In this document: positions 26,613-34,914 of the stretch, one piece after another
Numbering within the stretch: position 1 is the stretch's first letter
Layout: each line of letters begins with the position of its first letter
NCBI GenBank assembly: GCA_913055635.1
Contig: CAJXLK010000019.1
Coordinates: 16,565 to 80,564 of the forward strand
Length of the DNA stretch: 64,000 bases
Origin: an uncultured Bacteroidota bacterium
Lineage (GTDB): Bacteria > Bacteroidota > Bacteroidia > Bacteroidales > UBA12077
Direction of reading: 5' to 3'
Notes under the pieces: model-generated
What the model saw: the letters and a program-made list of their open reading frames with translations, nothing else
Databases searched by the model: none
Told to the model about the DNA's origin: nothing
Position numbers and translations under genes: made by a program

Positions 26613-27953
26613 ATGAAGATTATTATTGCCGGTGCCGGTGAGGTAGGAACGCATCTGGCCAAGATGCTCAGCAGCGAATTGCATGACATCATCATCATCG
26701 ACAACAATGAAGAGAGCGTCAGAGGGATAGATGCCAATCTGGACATTCTGACGATCACGGGTTCAGCCACTTCATTTGAAGTGTTGAAGGAGGCCAACAT
26801 CAAACGTTCCGACCTGTTGATTGCCGTGACGCATTCGGAGGAGACCAACATCGCGTGTGCCATTCTGGCCAAGAAGCTGGGTTCGAGGCAGACCATTGCC
26901 CGGGTTGACAATCCCGAATACATCCGGCCGGTCAACAAGAACCATTTCACCGATCTGGGCATTGACTACCTGATTTATCCTGAGCGGATTGCGGCCAAAG
27001 AGATCACCGGGATGGTTGGACAAACGGGAACATCTGAAATCGTTGACTTCACCGGGGGCAAACTTTCCCTGTACGTGATCAAGCTGGAAGAGCATGCTCC
27101 GGTCATCGGCAAGAGCCTGAATGAAGTGACCGACAACATTGCTGAATTTGATTTTCGGGCGGTGGCCATCACCCGGAACGGCCAAACCATTATACCCCGG
27201 GGGCTGGACCGGTTCCAGGTGAACGACCTGGTATATGTGGTCACCAACAAGGCCGGCATCAATAATGTTTTGAGATACTCAGGCAAAAAGAAAACAGAGG
27301 TCAAGAACATCATGATTCTCGGAGGAAGCCGCATTGGCAAGAGAGCGGCTCAATCCCTGGAAAACAGGATGAACGTCAAACTCATCGAGAAAGACAAGGC
27401 GGAGAGCACGCGCCTGGCCGATGAGTTAAACAACACGCTGGTAATCAACGGAGACGGTCGTGATGTAGAGTTGCTCAAACAGGAAGGCCTGGCCAAGATG
27501 GATACCTTCATTGCGGTAACGGGCAGTTCAGAGATCAACTTGTTGTCGTGCCTACTGGCCAAAAAAATGGGGGTTAAAAAGACCATTGCCGAAATTGAAA
27601 ACATTGATTACATCAACATCGGCGAGAGCATGGGCATCGATACGATCATCAATAAGAAACTGGTCACGGCCAGCCGGATTTTCAAATTTACCCTGAGCGC
27701 CGAGGTTTCGACCATGAAATGCCTCACCGGCTCGGATGCGGAAGTCCTTGAGTTCAAGGTTCGGGCCAAATCCAAAATCACGCGCAGCCGGCTCAAGGAT
27801 CTGAACTTCCCGAAGGATGCCATTGTCGGGGGGATCATCCGGGGCAACAACAGCTTTATTGCCAAGGGGGATACCCGGATCCAGGCCGATGACCGGGTGG
27901 TGGTTTTTGCCATGCCCGCGGCCGTAAAAAAAGTGGAAACCTTCTTCAGCTGA
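26613..27953 (+). CDS. trkA: Trk potassium uptake regulator TrkA
   Basis: 446 residues with duplicated RCK halves. The first NAD-binding motif is IIAGAGEVGTHLAKML (4-19) and the second IMILGGSRIGKRAAQSLE (about 231-248); each half ends in a TrkA-C domain. It gates TrkH according to nucleotide binding in the cytosol. It is followed by trkH after 5 bases. A possible weak promoter TTTCTTTG lies at 26567-26574. Confidence 0.95.
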   Translation: MKIIIAGAGEVGTHLAKMLSSELHDIIIIDNNEESVRGIDANLDILTITGSATSFEVLKEANIKRSDLLIAVTHSEETNIACAILAKKLGSRQTIARVDNPEYIRPVNKNHFTDLGIDYLIYPERIAAKEITGMVGQTGTSEIVDFTGGKLSLYVIKLEEHAPVIGKSLNEVTDNIAEFDFRAVAITRNGQTIIPRGLDRFQVNDLVYVVTNKAGINNVLRYSGKKKTEVKNIMILGGSRIGKRAAQSLENRMNVKLIEKDKAESTRLADELNNTLVINGDGRDVELLKQEGLAKMDTFIAVTGSSEINLLSCLLAKKMGVKKTIAEIENIDYINIGESMGIDTIINKKLVTASRIFKFTLSAEVSTMKCLTGSDAEVLEFKVRAKSKITRSRLKDLNFPKDAIVGGIIRGNNSFIAKGDTRIQADDRVVVFAMPAAVKKVETFFS

Positions 27954-27958
27954 GGGAT

Positions 27959-29404
27959 ATGATCAACCTCCGCGTGATTTTCAATATTTTGGGCCTGCTG
28001 CTACTGATCGAAGGCATCTCCATGCTTTTGCCCGTGGGGGTATCGCTCTATTACGGGGAAGGAGATGCCCTGGCCCTGGCGGCTCCAGCTGCCCTGGCCA
28101 TTGCCCTGGGGGCTTTGGCCTGGCTGTTGACCCAGCGGGGCGATAAAACCATTACCAAACGCGAGGGCTACATCATTGTAAGTCTGGTCTGGGTCGTTTT
28201 TTCCCTTTTCGGGGCCCTGCCCTTTATCCTCAGCGGAGCCATCCCTTCGTTTACCAACGCCTTCTTTGAGACCATATCCGGTTTTACCACCACCGGGGCC
28301 TCGATCCTGGACAATGTGGAAACCCTCCCCCATGGCTTGCTCTTTTGGCGAAGCATGACCCAGTGGCTGGGAGGCATGGGCATTATTGTCCTTTCCCTGG
28401 CCATCCTGCCTATCTTTGGTATTGGCGGCATGCAGCTCTTTGTCGCCGAAGTACCCGGGCCCACCCCCGACAAGTTTCATCCACGGGTCAAGGAAACCGC
28501 CAAACGCCTTTGGGTGATCTACCTGATTTTTACCCTCAGCGAAATCCTGCTGCTGAGCCTGGGGGATATGAAAATTTTTGATGCCGTCTGCCATTCCTTC
28601 ACCACCATGGCCACCGGCGGCTATTCAACCAAGCAGGCCAGCATCGCCTACTTCTCGCCTTATTCGCAGTATGTGATCACCCTGTTCATGTTCCTGGCCG
28701 GTACCAACTTCGCCCTGTCCTATTACGGGCTGCATTTTCAGTTCGACAAGGTCTTTAAGAATGAAGAATTCCGCTTTTACGGGGGATTCCTGTTGGGGTT
28801 CACCCTCCTGATCACCGCGATGCTCTGGTTTGGACAGTACACCGACTTTGAAAAATCGTTCCGCCACGGCCTCTTTCAGGTGATCTCGATTACCACCACC
28901 ACCGGCTATGTCACCACCGATTACCTGCAATGGGCCCCATTTTTGGTGGTGATCATCTTCATGCTGATGTTCCTTGGCGGCTCGGGCGGTTCGACCGGCG
29001 GGAGCATCAAGATTGTACGGGTAGCCCTGTTGATCAAAAACAGCGCCCTTGAATTGAAACGCTTGCTCCATCCCAATGCCATCCTGCCGGTGAGGTTGAA
29101 CAAGAAAAGCATCAATCCCCAGATCATCACCAATGTGCTGGCTTTCGTAGTGCTTTACATGATGCTGCTGGCCTCCAGCACCATCGTGATGGCCGCCATG
29201 GGCTACGACCTGAACTCTGCCATCGGCTCGGTAGCAGCAACCCTGGGCAACATCGGCCCCGGTATCGGTGCCGTCGGGCCGGCCGAAAATTATGCCCACA
29301 TCCCGGGGTTCGGCAAATGGTTCCTCTCCTTTCTCATGCTCGTTGGCCGTCTGGAATTGTTCACCGTGCTCATATTGTTCTCCCCGGCTTTCTGGAAAAC
29401 ATAA
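27959..29404 (+). CDS. trkH: Trk potassium channel TrkH
   Basis: 481 residues. It has the four repeated membrane-pore-membrane units of the superfamily, with selectivity-loop phrases TISGFTTTGASI, FTTMATGGYST, ISITTTTGYVTTDY and AATLGNIGPG. With the TrkA gene directly upstream, it forms a complete K+ uptake system. A second, distinct trkH lies at 52982-54415. Transcription ends at the hairpin just downstream. Confidence 0.95.
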   Translation: MINLRVIFNILGLLLLIEGISMLLPVGVSLYYGEGDALALAAPAALAIALGALAWLLTQRGDKTITKREGYIIVSLVWVVFSLFGALPFILSGAIPSFTNAFFETISGFTTTGASILDNVETLPHGLLFWRSMTQWLGGMGIIVLSLAILPIFGIGGMQLFVAEVPGPTPDKFHPRVKETAKRLWVIYLIFTLSEILLLSLGDMKIFDAVCHSFTTMATGGYSTKQASIAYFSPYSQYVITLFMFLAGTNFALSYYGLHFQFDKVFKNEEFRFYGGFLLGFTLLITAMLWFGQYTDFEKSFRHGLFQVISITTTTGYVTTDYLQWAPFLVVIIFMLMFLGGSGGSTGGSIKIVRVALLIKNSALELKRLLHPNAILPVRLNKKSINPQIITNVLAFVVLYMMLLASSTIVMAAMGYDLNSAIGSVAATLGNIGPGIGAVGPAENYAHIPGFGKWFLSFLMLVGRLELFTVLILFSPAFWKT

Positions 29405-29407
29405 CAC

Positions 29408-29442
29408 AAAAAAGCCGGCCCGTTAACCACTGGCCGGCTTTT
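29408..29442. terminator. Bidirectional terminator between trkH and the Sua5-type gene
   Basis: AAAAAAGCCGGCC pairs with GGCCGGCTTTT, and A/T runs on both sides make it usable in both directions. It serves convergent trkH and the Sua5-type gene. Confidence 0.85.
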
Positions 29443-29464
29443 GAGCATAAAGTGAACAGGGCCC

Positions 29465-30082
29465 TTATGAAATCAACTCGCCCATACCTTCGCGCACGAT
29501 AACAGGTTCCTGATTGGTGCAGTCCACAACCGTCGAGGCATCTGTGTTGCCAACACCCCCGTCTACAATGACATCGACCTGCTGGTCATACTTTTCAAAA
29601 ATCTGCTGGGGATCAACCATATAGTCCATAATCTCGTCGTCGCTGTTGTGCAGGGAGGTGGTCATAAGCGGATAACCCAGCTCTTCAACGATGGCCAGGG
29701 GAATGTTGTTGTCAGGGATGCGAATGCCTACCACTTTCTTCTTTCCCCCATAAATATGAGGTATTTTATTGCTCGCCGGTAACAGGAAAGTGAACGGGCC
29801 GGGCAGATTGTGCTTCAACAATTTGAAGGTAGATTTATCAACAGGCTTGGTGAATTCCGAAACCTGGCTCAGGTTTTTACAGATCAGCGAAAAGCTGGTG
29901 CGTTTTTTCTTGTCCTGCCGGATTTGACTGATCCGTTCCTCTGCTTTGGTATTGTTGATGCTCCATCCCAAAGCATAGACCGTGTCGGTGGGATAAATAA
30001 TGAGGCCATCGTCGCGGAGTACATCGGCTACCCGTCGAATCTGTCTCTGACTGGGCGTTTCTGGATGAATTTTTAATAACAT
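29465..30082 (-). CDS. Threonylcarbamoyl-AMP synthase (Sua5/YciO/YrdC family)
   Basis: 205 residues. The YrdC-domain features are DGLIIYPTDTVYALGWS, KKKRTSFSLICKNLSQVSEF, LPGPFTFLLPAS and VVGIRIPDN. The typical KRP of YrdC is replaced by KKRTSF, which is closer to the YciO branch, so the t6A37 role is likely but not certain. There is no Sua5 C-terminal domain. It is a single gene convergent with trkH. Confidence 0.85.
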   Translation of the reverse strand: MLLKIHPETPSQRQIRRVADVLRDDGLIIYPTDTVYALGWSINNTKAEERISQIRQDKKKRTSFSLICKNLSQVSEFTKPVDKSTFKLLKHNLPGPFTFLLPASNKIPHIYGGKKKVVGIRIPDNNIPLAIVEELGYPLMTTSLHNSDDEIMDYMVDPQQIFEKYDQQVDVIVDGGVGNTDASTVVDCTNQEPVIVREGMGELIS

Positions 30083-30178
30083 AGGCGGTATGTTTTAAGT
30101 TGACTGGTTTTCCTTTTTCATCTGTGGTAAAAGCTTCCCCCGATTATATATAAGACAGGGAAGCCTGTAAAAATGTTT

Positions 30179-30210
30179 GAAAAAAAAAGCGGAAACCCGA
30201 AAGTTTCCGC
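30179..30210 (-). terminator. Terminator downstream of fsa
   Basis: On the minus strand GCGGAAAC pairs with GTTTCCGC over 8 bases and is followed by eight or more U. It lies about 24 bases after the fsa stop. Confidence 0.85.
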
Positions 30211-30233
30211 CTTCATTGAATCTTTCATGGGCC

Positions 30234-30908
30234 TTATTTGGAAGCGCCAACTTGCTGTTGGGCTTTGCGGTGGTCGGCGAGGAATTTTTCCAGGCCACTG
30301 TCGGTCAGTGGATGTTTGAGCAGCCCCAGTATGGGTTGTAGCGGACAGGTGGCCACATCGGCGCCTACTTCCATAACCTGGATGATATGCTGGGTATGAC
30401 GGATCGAGGCGGCAAGCACCTGCGTATTAAACCCGTAATAATTGTACATGTCTACAATTTGCTGCACCAGCTTAACCCCGTCGGAAGAGATATCATCCAA
30501 CCTGCCAATGAAGGGAGAGACATAAGTTGCCCCGGCCTTTGCGGCAAGCAGGGCCTGTCCGGGACTGAAAACCAGGGTGCAATTGGTGCGAATGCCTTTC
30601 TCGGTCAAATGCTTGATGGCCCTGATCCCCTCCTTGATCATCGGGATTTTTACCACAATTTGCGGATGTAAAGCGGCCAAATGCTCGGCTTCTTCCATCA
30701 TCCCCTCAAAATCCGTGGCAATGACCTCTGCACTCACGTCCCCGTCAACAATATCGCAGATGGCTTTGTAATGCGCCTCCACATTCTCCTTGCCCGTTAT
30801 GCCTTCTTTGGCCATCAACGACGGGTTGGTGGTAACCCCATCCAGTACACCCAGGTCCTGTGCTTCCTTGATCTGATCCAGATTTGCGGTATCTATAAAA
30901 AACTTCAT
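30234..30908 (-). CDS. fsa: Fructose-6-phosphate aldolase / small transaldolase
   Basis: 224 residues, the short single-domain form (TalC/FSA subfamily). It starts MKFFIDTANLDQIKEA, contains GVTTNPSLMAKEG and KIPMIKEGIRAIKHL with the Schiff-base Lys (VVKIPMI), and ends with FLADHRKA. The enzyme cleaves or forms fructose 6-phosphate, or exchanges dihydroxyacetone units in the pentose phosphate pathway. Sequence reading alone cannot separate FSA from transaldolase activity. Confidence 0.9.
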   Translation of the reverse strand: MKFFIDTANLDQIKEAQDLGVLDGVTTNPSLMAKEGITGKENVEAHYKAICDIVDGDVSAEVIATDFEGMMEEAEHLAALHPQIVVKIPMIKEGIRAIKHLTEKGIRTNCTLVFSPGQALLAAKAGATYVSPFIGRLDDISSDGVKLVQQIVDMYNYYGFNTQVLAASIRHTQHIIQVMEVGADVATCPLQPILGLLKHPLTDSGLEKFLADHRKAQQQVGASK

Positions 30909-30944
30909 ACTAATGCTTTTTTCTTATTTATACTCACTTGCCCG

Positions 30945-30952
30945 CAAAAATA
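30945..30952 (-). promoter_or_regulatory. Consensus -7 element (TATTTTTG) for fsa
   Basis: TATTTTTG on the minus strand matches TAnnTTTG and lies 36 bases before the fsa start. Confidence 0.6.
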
Positions 30953-31254
30953 ATGTAAAAAATAACAACATAAAATATCCGCATGCATTTCAGCCCTCAA
31001 ATCATATAGAGAGGATGAACCCTCCACAATCCTTTCACCATTAAAATCACAAATGAAGAATCTCTGCTCAGCTTAAATGGCATCCGGCCAACATGCCACC
31101 TTCAATCTTCTTAAAAGGTCTATTTAGCCTGGTCAGGCTAAGTTCCTTTAACCAATCAACATTCCAGTGACATCCGCGGACAGGGACCTAATCAACAAGA
31201 AGATGCATAATTATGATTTATATTAGTTTTCAACAAAAGCAACACATTATGGTT

Positions 31255-31262
31255 TATTTTTG
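31255..31262 (+). promoter_or_regulatory. Consensus -7 element (TATTTTTG) for the TlpA-like gene
   Basis: TATTTTTG matches TAnnTTTG and lies 25 bases before the ATG at 31288. Confidence 0.6.
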
Positions 31263-31287
31263 AACCACAAACCAAAAAACCGATGCC

Positions 31288-31866
31288 ATGACTTTTCATT
31301 CAATAGCCCGCCTGGGGCTGGCCCTTTTCATCGGGATAGCCGTAGGCTCATGTTCCCAGCAAACAAATAAAAAGCAGGATTCCAGCGAAAAAAACGGGAA
31401 AAAAGACCAGGCTGCCGAAATCAAAGCTTCCACCCGGATAAAAAAAGGAGAGAAAGTGCCGGAGTTCAGTTTCACCACCCTTTCGGGACAACAATACTCC
31501 ATTGATGATCTGAAAGGCAAGGTGGTACTGATCAACCTTTTTGCCACATGGTGCCCCACCTGTCAAAAGGAAATGCCGGCCCTTGAGAATAAGATCTGGA
31601 AGCAATACCGGGAGAGGGAAGATTTTTTCATGATCAGCATCGGCCGCGAGCAAAACCGGCAAAAGCTGAAGGATTTCAAGGACAAAAAAGGCTATACTTT
31701 TCATTTTGCCGCTGACACAGCCCGGCAGATTTACGGCAAGTTTGCCGGCAAGTACATTCCCCGCAACATCATTGTAGACCGCCAGGGCACCATCGTCTAC
31801 CAGGCCACCGGCTTCGATGAGGCCAAGTTACAGGAAATGCTCCAGCAACTCGGGCAAACCCTTTAA
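31288..31866 (+). CDS. TlpA-like thioredoxin-fold lipoprotein
   Basis: 192 residues. It is a lipoprotein by its signal (lipobox AVGSC, Cys22), with a Lys/Glu-rich linker (25-50) and a TlpA/ResA-type thioredoxin domain with active site WCPTC (Cys89, Cys92) in FATWCPTCQKEMPALE. The CPTC form and cis-Pro segment YIPRNIIVDRQG suggest a periplasmic thiol-disulfide reductase. Its 3' end runs straight into the palindrome array. Confidence 0.9.
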   Translation: MTFHSIARLGLALFIGIAVGSCSQQTNKKQDSSEKNGKKDQAAEIKASTRIKKGEKVPEFSFTTLSGQQYSIDDLKGKVVLINLFATWCPTCQKEMPALENKIWKQYREREDFFMISIGREQNRQKLKDFKDKKGYTFHFAADTARQIYGKFAGKYIPRNIIVDRQGTIVYQATGFDEAKLQEMLQQLGQTL

Positions 31867-31870
31867 TAAG

Positions 31871-32060
31871 AGACCCCGCTTTAAGAGACCCCGCTTAGCG
31901 GGGGGGGTTATTTTGACCCCGCTTAGCGGGGGTAAGGACCCCGCTGTAAGGACCCCGCTAAGCGGGGTTGGATTTTGAGGACCCCGCTAAGCGGGGTGAG
32001 CTTAGGCGATATGACCCCGCTAAGCGGGGTCCTTAAAGCGGGGTCTTCCTAGCGGGGTTG
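31871..32060. repeat. Palindrome array 1 (CCCCGCTTAGCGGGG family) with inverted ends
   Basis: About 190 bases are built from the 15-base palindrome CCCCGCTTAGCGGGG, or the complement CCCCGCTAAGCGGGG, in at least five full copies plus half-copies. The left end (AGACCCCGCTTTAAGAGACC...) and the complement of the right end (AAGACCCCGCTTTAAGGACC...) agree over about 35 bases, so the whole array is bounded by inverted repeats. The same palindrome core makes the array at 43563-43775. Confidence 0.9.
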
Positions 32061-32201
32061 GTCCATAAAAATGATCAAAATCATTGGGCAGATTGCAAAG
32101 GATTTGCTATTTTTGTTAATGAATTAACAGCTACGACTGAGAAACGGACCGGGTCGGTTTCAAGGTCAAAGTCATCCAATCTAATCCGGAGGAATGATCT
32201 G

Positions 32202-32450
32202 ATGGAAAAGAGAATCGGCACCACCGTCATACGGGTTTTAGACCGCCAGAGTGCGGGCAAGCTCAATGCCATCCTTTCGCGACACGCCAACATCATCATC
32301 GCACGTCAGGGACTGCCGCGTGAAGACGGGACCAGTGTCATTTCGCTGGTTCTGGAGGGCACCACTGATGAGATTGGATCTTTGACCGGTCAAATCGGCC
32401 GCATCCAAGGGATCCAAACCAAATCAGTGTTGCTTAAAAACGAGGCATGA
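32202..32450 (+). CDS. TM1266-family [FeFe]-hydrogenase system regulator
   Basis: 82 residues from ATG 32202, preceded by GGAGGAATGATCTG as ribosome-binding site; the upstream in-frame extension to 32058 lies in unconserved sequence next to the palindrome array. The protein (RIGTTVIRVLDRQSAGKLNAIL, SVISLVLEGTTDEIGSLTG, GIQTKSVLLK) matches the TM1266 family. That family has an ACT/NikR-C-like fold and is linked to [FeFe]-hydrogenase maturation genes. It overlaps the TonB-dependent receptor by four bases, and hydG follows. Confidence 0.85.
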   Translation: MEKRIGTTVIRVLDRQSAGKLNAILSRHANIIIARQGLPREDGTSVISLVLEGTTDEIGSLTGQIGRIQGIQTKSVLLKNEA

Positions 32451-34882
32451 TGAAAAAAACATTGTGGTGGGTGTCGCTGACCCTGCTTTTTTTAGGCTTT
32501 TCCACCCTTTATGGGCAGCAACGACAGGCTGTATTGGAGGGTAAGGTAATCACCCGGGATAACGCAGAGCCCCTGAGCGGGGTTAACCTGATGCTATACA
32601 ATGCCGGCGACCAATCAAGCCCCATAGGCACGACCATCACCAATATGGATGGGCAGTATCGTTTCAAGGGGCTTTCGCGCGGTGAATATGTACTGGTTGC
32701 CAGCCACGTTGGCCATCAGCGGGTGCGTCGAACCCTCACTGTGGATCAGGCCGGGAAGCAGGTGGACATCACCATGCAATCGCAAAACATTGACCTGGGT
32801 GAAGTCATTGTCACGAGCCTGCACCAGCAACAGCGGGTCAAGGAGGTCTCCATGCCGATGGAAGTGATGGATGAGGCAGATATCAGTCGCCTGGCGGCCT
32901 TTTCACCTTCACAAGCCCTGGCGGCAGAACCGGGCATCACCCTGCAGAACGACGGGGTATGGGCCACCAGCGTCAATATCCGGGGCATGAGCGAACAACG
33001 GATTGTCACCCTGGTCGACGGCAACCGCATTGAGACAGCCACCGACCTGGCCGCCGGCCTGTCGATGGTGGACATGAGCGATCTCCAACGGGTAGAGGTG
33101 ATCAAGGGAGCGGCTTCCTCTATCTACGGAACAGGTGCCATGGGTGGTGTGGTCAACTTCATCACCAAAAGCGGAACCTTTGCTGGCGAAGCCTATACCC
33201 GCGGTACCCTCTCCTCGTCATTCCATAGCGTCAACGACATGCTCTTTCGAAAACTCTCGATCAGCACCGGTGCCGATTATGGCTACATCCGCATCAATGG
33301 GATGCAGCGAAATGCCTCGGACATAAACACCCCAAGAGGCACCCTTGAAAACAGCCAGTTCACCGACCACAGCCTGAGCCTGGATGCAGGGATTAAACCC
33401 CTTGAAAACCATACCCTCGAAATACAACTCCATCGATTCCTGGCCCGCGATGTAGGTATACCCGGTGGTGCCCCCTTCCCCGGCCCGGCCAAAGCCACCT
33501 ACCCCAAAGAACGACGAAACCTCTACAGCGCCACCTACCAGATAACAGATATAACCCCGGCCCTGTCTGAACTCTCCTTCAAATATTACCACCAGTACAT
33601 CCTGCGCGACGTTAAATTGCTGCCCAATGCCCCAGCTCAACAGGCAGGAAACTTCAGGATCACCCCGCAAAAAATCACCCCTCAGGGCCAACACTATACC
33701 GACGGCTTGAAACTCAAAAGCGACTGGCAGCTTTTTAACGGCCACCAAGTCACAGCCGGAATAGACCTTTGGCAGAGACGCCTGAGAACACAACGCCAGA
33801 AATACATACAAAGAGAAACCCTCAATGACCAGGGACAACCCGTTGACACCACCCAAATCATACGGGGAGAAAAGCCAATCCCGGATTCCCGCTTTCAAAG
33901 TGCCGGGATATTCGTTCAGGACCGGTTTGCCTTACTGAATGATCAATTGAAAATCACCGTGGGCGGCCGTTACGACCTGCTGGGAATACACAACAACCGG
34001 GCCCTGGACCCACATTACCTGATTGTGGATGGTCAAAAAAATCCCAATCCGCCAAACCAACGCATCACCTTTGAGCAGCGGGATGTGTCCAACAAATCAT
34101 GGAGTGCCGATCTGGGTTTCGTATACCAGTTAACCCGGGTGCTGGATGTGACCCTGTCTATGGGCCATTCCTTCCGTTCACCCTCGCTGGAGGAAAGATA
34201 CAAATACATCGATCTGGGCAACAAAGTCAGAATCGGTGATCCCGACCTCAAACCGGAAAAAGGCTACAACCTGGACGCCGGCTTCCGGGTATGGCATCCC
34301 GATATCAACCTGCGGGTCAATGGCTTTGTTAATCGGTTCCGGGACCTGATCGTGGAACAACCCGGTGAGTACATCTACACTTACAGCACCGGTCCGCTGG
34401 CCGGTACCCGCGATACCCTGCCAGCCCTGATCAATTCCAATGTCAGCCAGGCCCTTTACTACGGGGTGGATCTGAAATTTGACATCAGCCTCCTGCCCAG
34501 CCTGGTATGGCACGGTTCAATGTCGCTGGTGCGGGGACGCGATACCAAAAATAAAGAGCATCTGCCGCTGATCCCGCCACTGAACGGCACAATCGGTTTC
34601 AAATACACCCTGCCGGGCTCGATCACCATGGATCTGTATTCCGAATGGGCCGCCGACCAGGATAAGGTTGCCCCGGGCGAATCACCCACTCCCGGATATG
34701 CCATCGTGAATTTCAGGGCCCATTCCAAACCCATCAACCTGAACTTTGCCCGTTTGAGCCTCTCCGGCGGGGTGAACAATATCTTCAACAAAGCCTATCA
34801 AAATCATTTGTCCACCAACCGGGGAATCATTCAAACCGAACCCGGCAGAAACCTCTATATTAAAATGCAACTGCATTTCTAA
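32447..34882 (+). CDS. TonB-dependent outer-membrane receptor
   Basis: 811 residues. It has a signal peptide (about 1-23), a carboxypeptidase-regulatory-like beta domain (about 28-110, LEGKVITRDNAEPLSGVNLMLYN), a plug (about 125-235, VNIRGMSEQRIVTLVDGNRIE, VEVIKGAASSIYGTGAMGGVVNF) and a 22-strand barrel ending in an aromatic residue (YIKMQLHF). The plug is of the siderophore/cobalamin type rather than SusC. The four-base overlap with the TM1266 gene and hydG downstream suggest a metal or cofactor uptake role tied to hydrogenase maturation. Its ligand is not known. Confidence 0.92.
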   Translation: MMKKTLWWVSLTLLFLGFSTLYGQQRQAVLEGKVITRDNAEPLSGVNLMLYNAGDQSSPIGTTITNMDGQYRFKGLSRGEYVLVASHVGHQRVRRTLTVDQAGKQVDITMQSQNIDLGEVIVTSLHQQQRVKEVSMPMEVMDEADISRLAAFSPSQALAAEPGITLQNDGVWATSVNIRGMSEQRIVTLVDGNRIETATDLAAGLSMVDMSDLQRVEVIKGAASSIYGTGAMGGVVNFITKSGTFAGEAYTRGTLSSSFHSVNDMLFRKLSISTGADYGYIRINGMQRNASDINTPRGTLENSQFTDHSLSLDAGIKPLENHTLEIQLHRFLARDVGIPGGAPFPGPAKATYPKERRNLYSATYQITDITPALSELSFKYYHQYILRDVKLLPNAPAQQAGNFRITPQKITPQGQHYTDGLKLKSDWQLFNGHQVTAGIDLWQRRLRTQRQKYIQRETLNDQGQPVDTTQIIRGEKPIPDSRFQSAGIFVQDRFALLNDQLKITVGGRYDLLGIHNNRALDPHYLIVDGQKNPNPPNQRITFEQRDVSNKSWSADLGFVYQLTRVLDVTLSMGHSFRSPSLEERYKYIDLGNKVRIGDPDLKPEKGYNLDAGFRVWHPDINLRVNGFVNRFRDLIVEQPGEYIYTYSTGPLAGTRDTLPALINSNVSQALYYGVDLKFDISLLPSLVWHGSMSLVRGRDTKNKEHLPLIPPLNGTIGFKYTLPGSITMDLYSEWAADQDKVAPGESPTPGYAIVNFRAHSKPINLNFARLSLSGGVNNIFNKAYQNHLSTNRGIIQTEPGRNLYIKMQLHF

Positions 34883-34914
34883 AAAAATCGATTATTAAAC
34901 CAAAAGCATTCACT

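Larger units (their letters stand above)
30909..31287. other. Intergenic region between fsa and the TlpA-like gene
   Basis: This 379-base gap lies between divergent genes. It contains a perfect 7-base-pair hairpin (TAGCCTG/CAGGCTA near 31125-31140) and, at 31171-31209 on the minus strand, a relative of the CCTTGTTG element (ATGCATCTTCTTGTTGATTA). The -7 element of the downstream gene is also here. No gene was recognised. Confidence 0.5.

Noticed and set aside
32058..32201. N-terminal extension of the TM1266 regulator
   Set aside because: The extra 48 residues are unlike the family and come partly from sequence abutting the palindrome array. ATG 32202 has a good ribosome-binding site.
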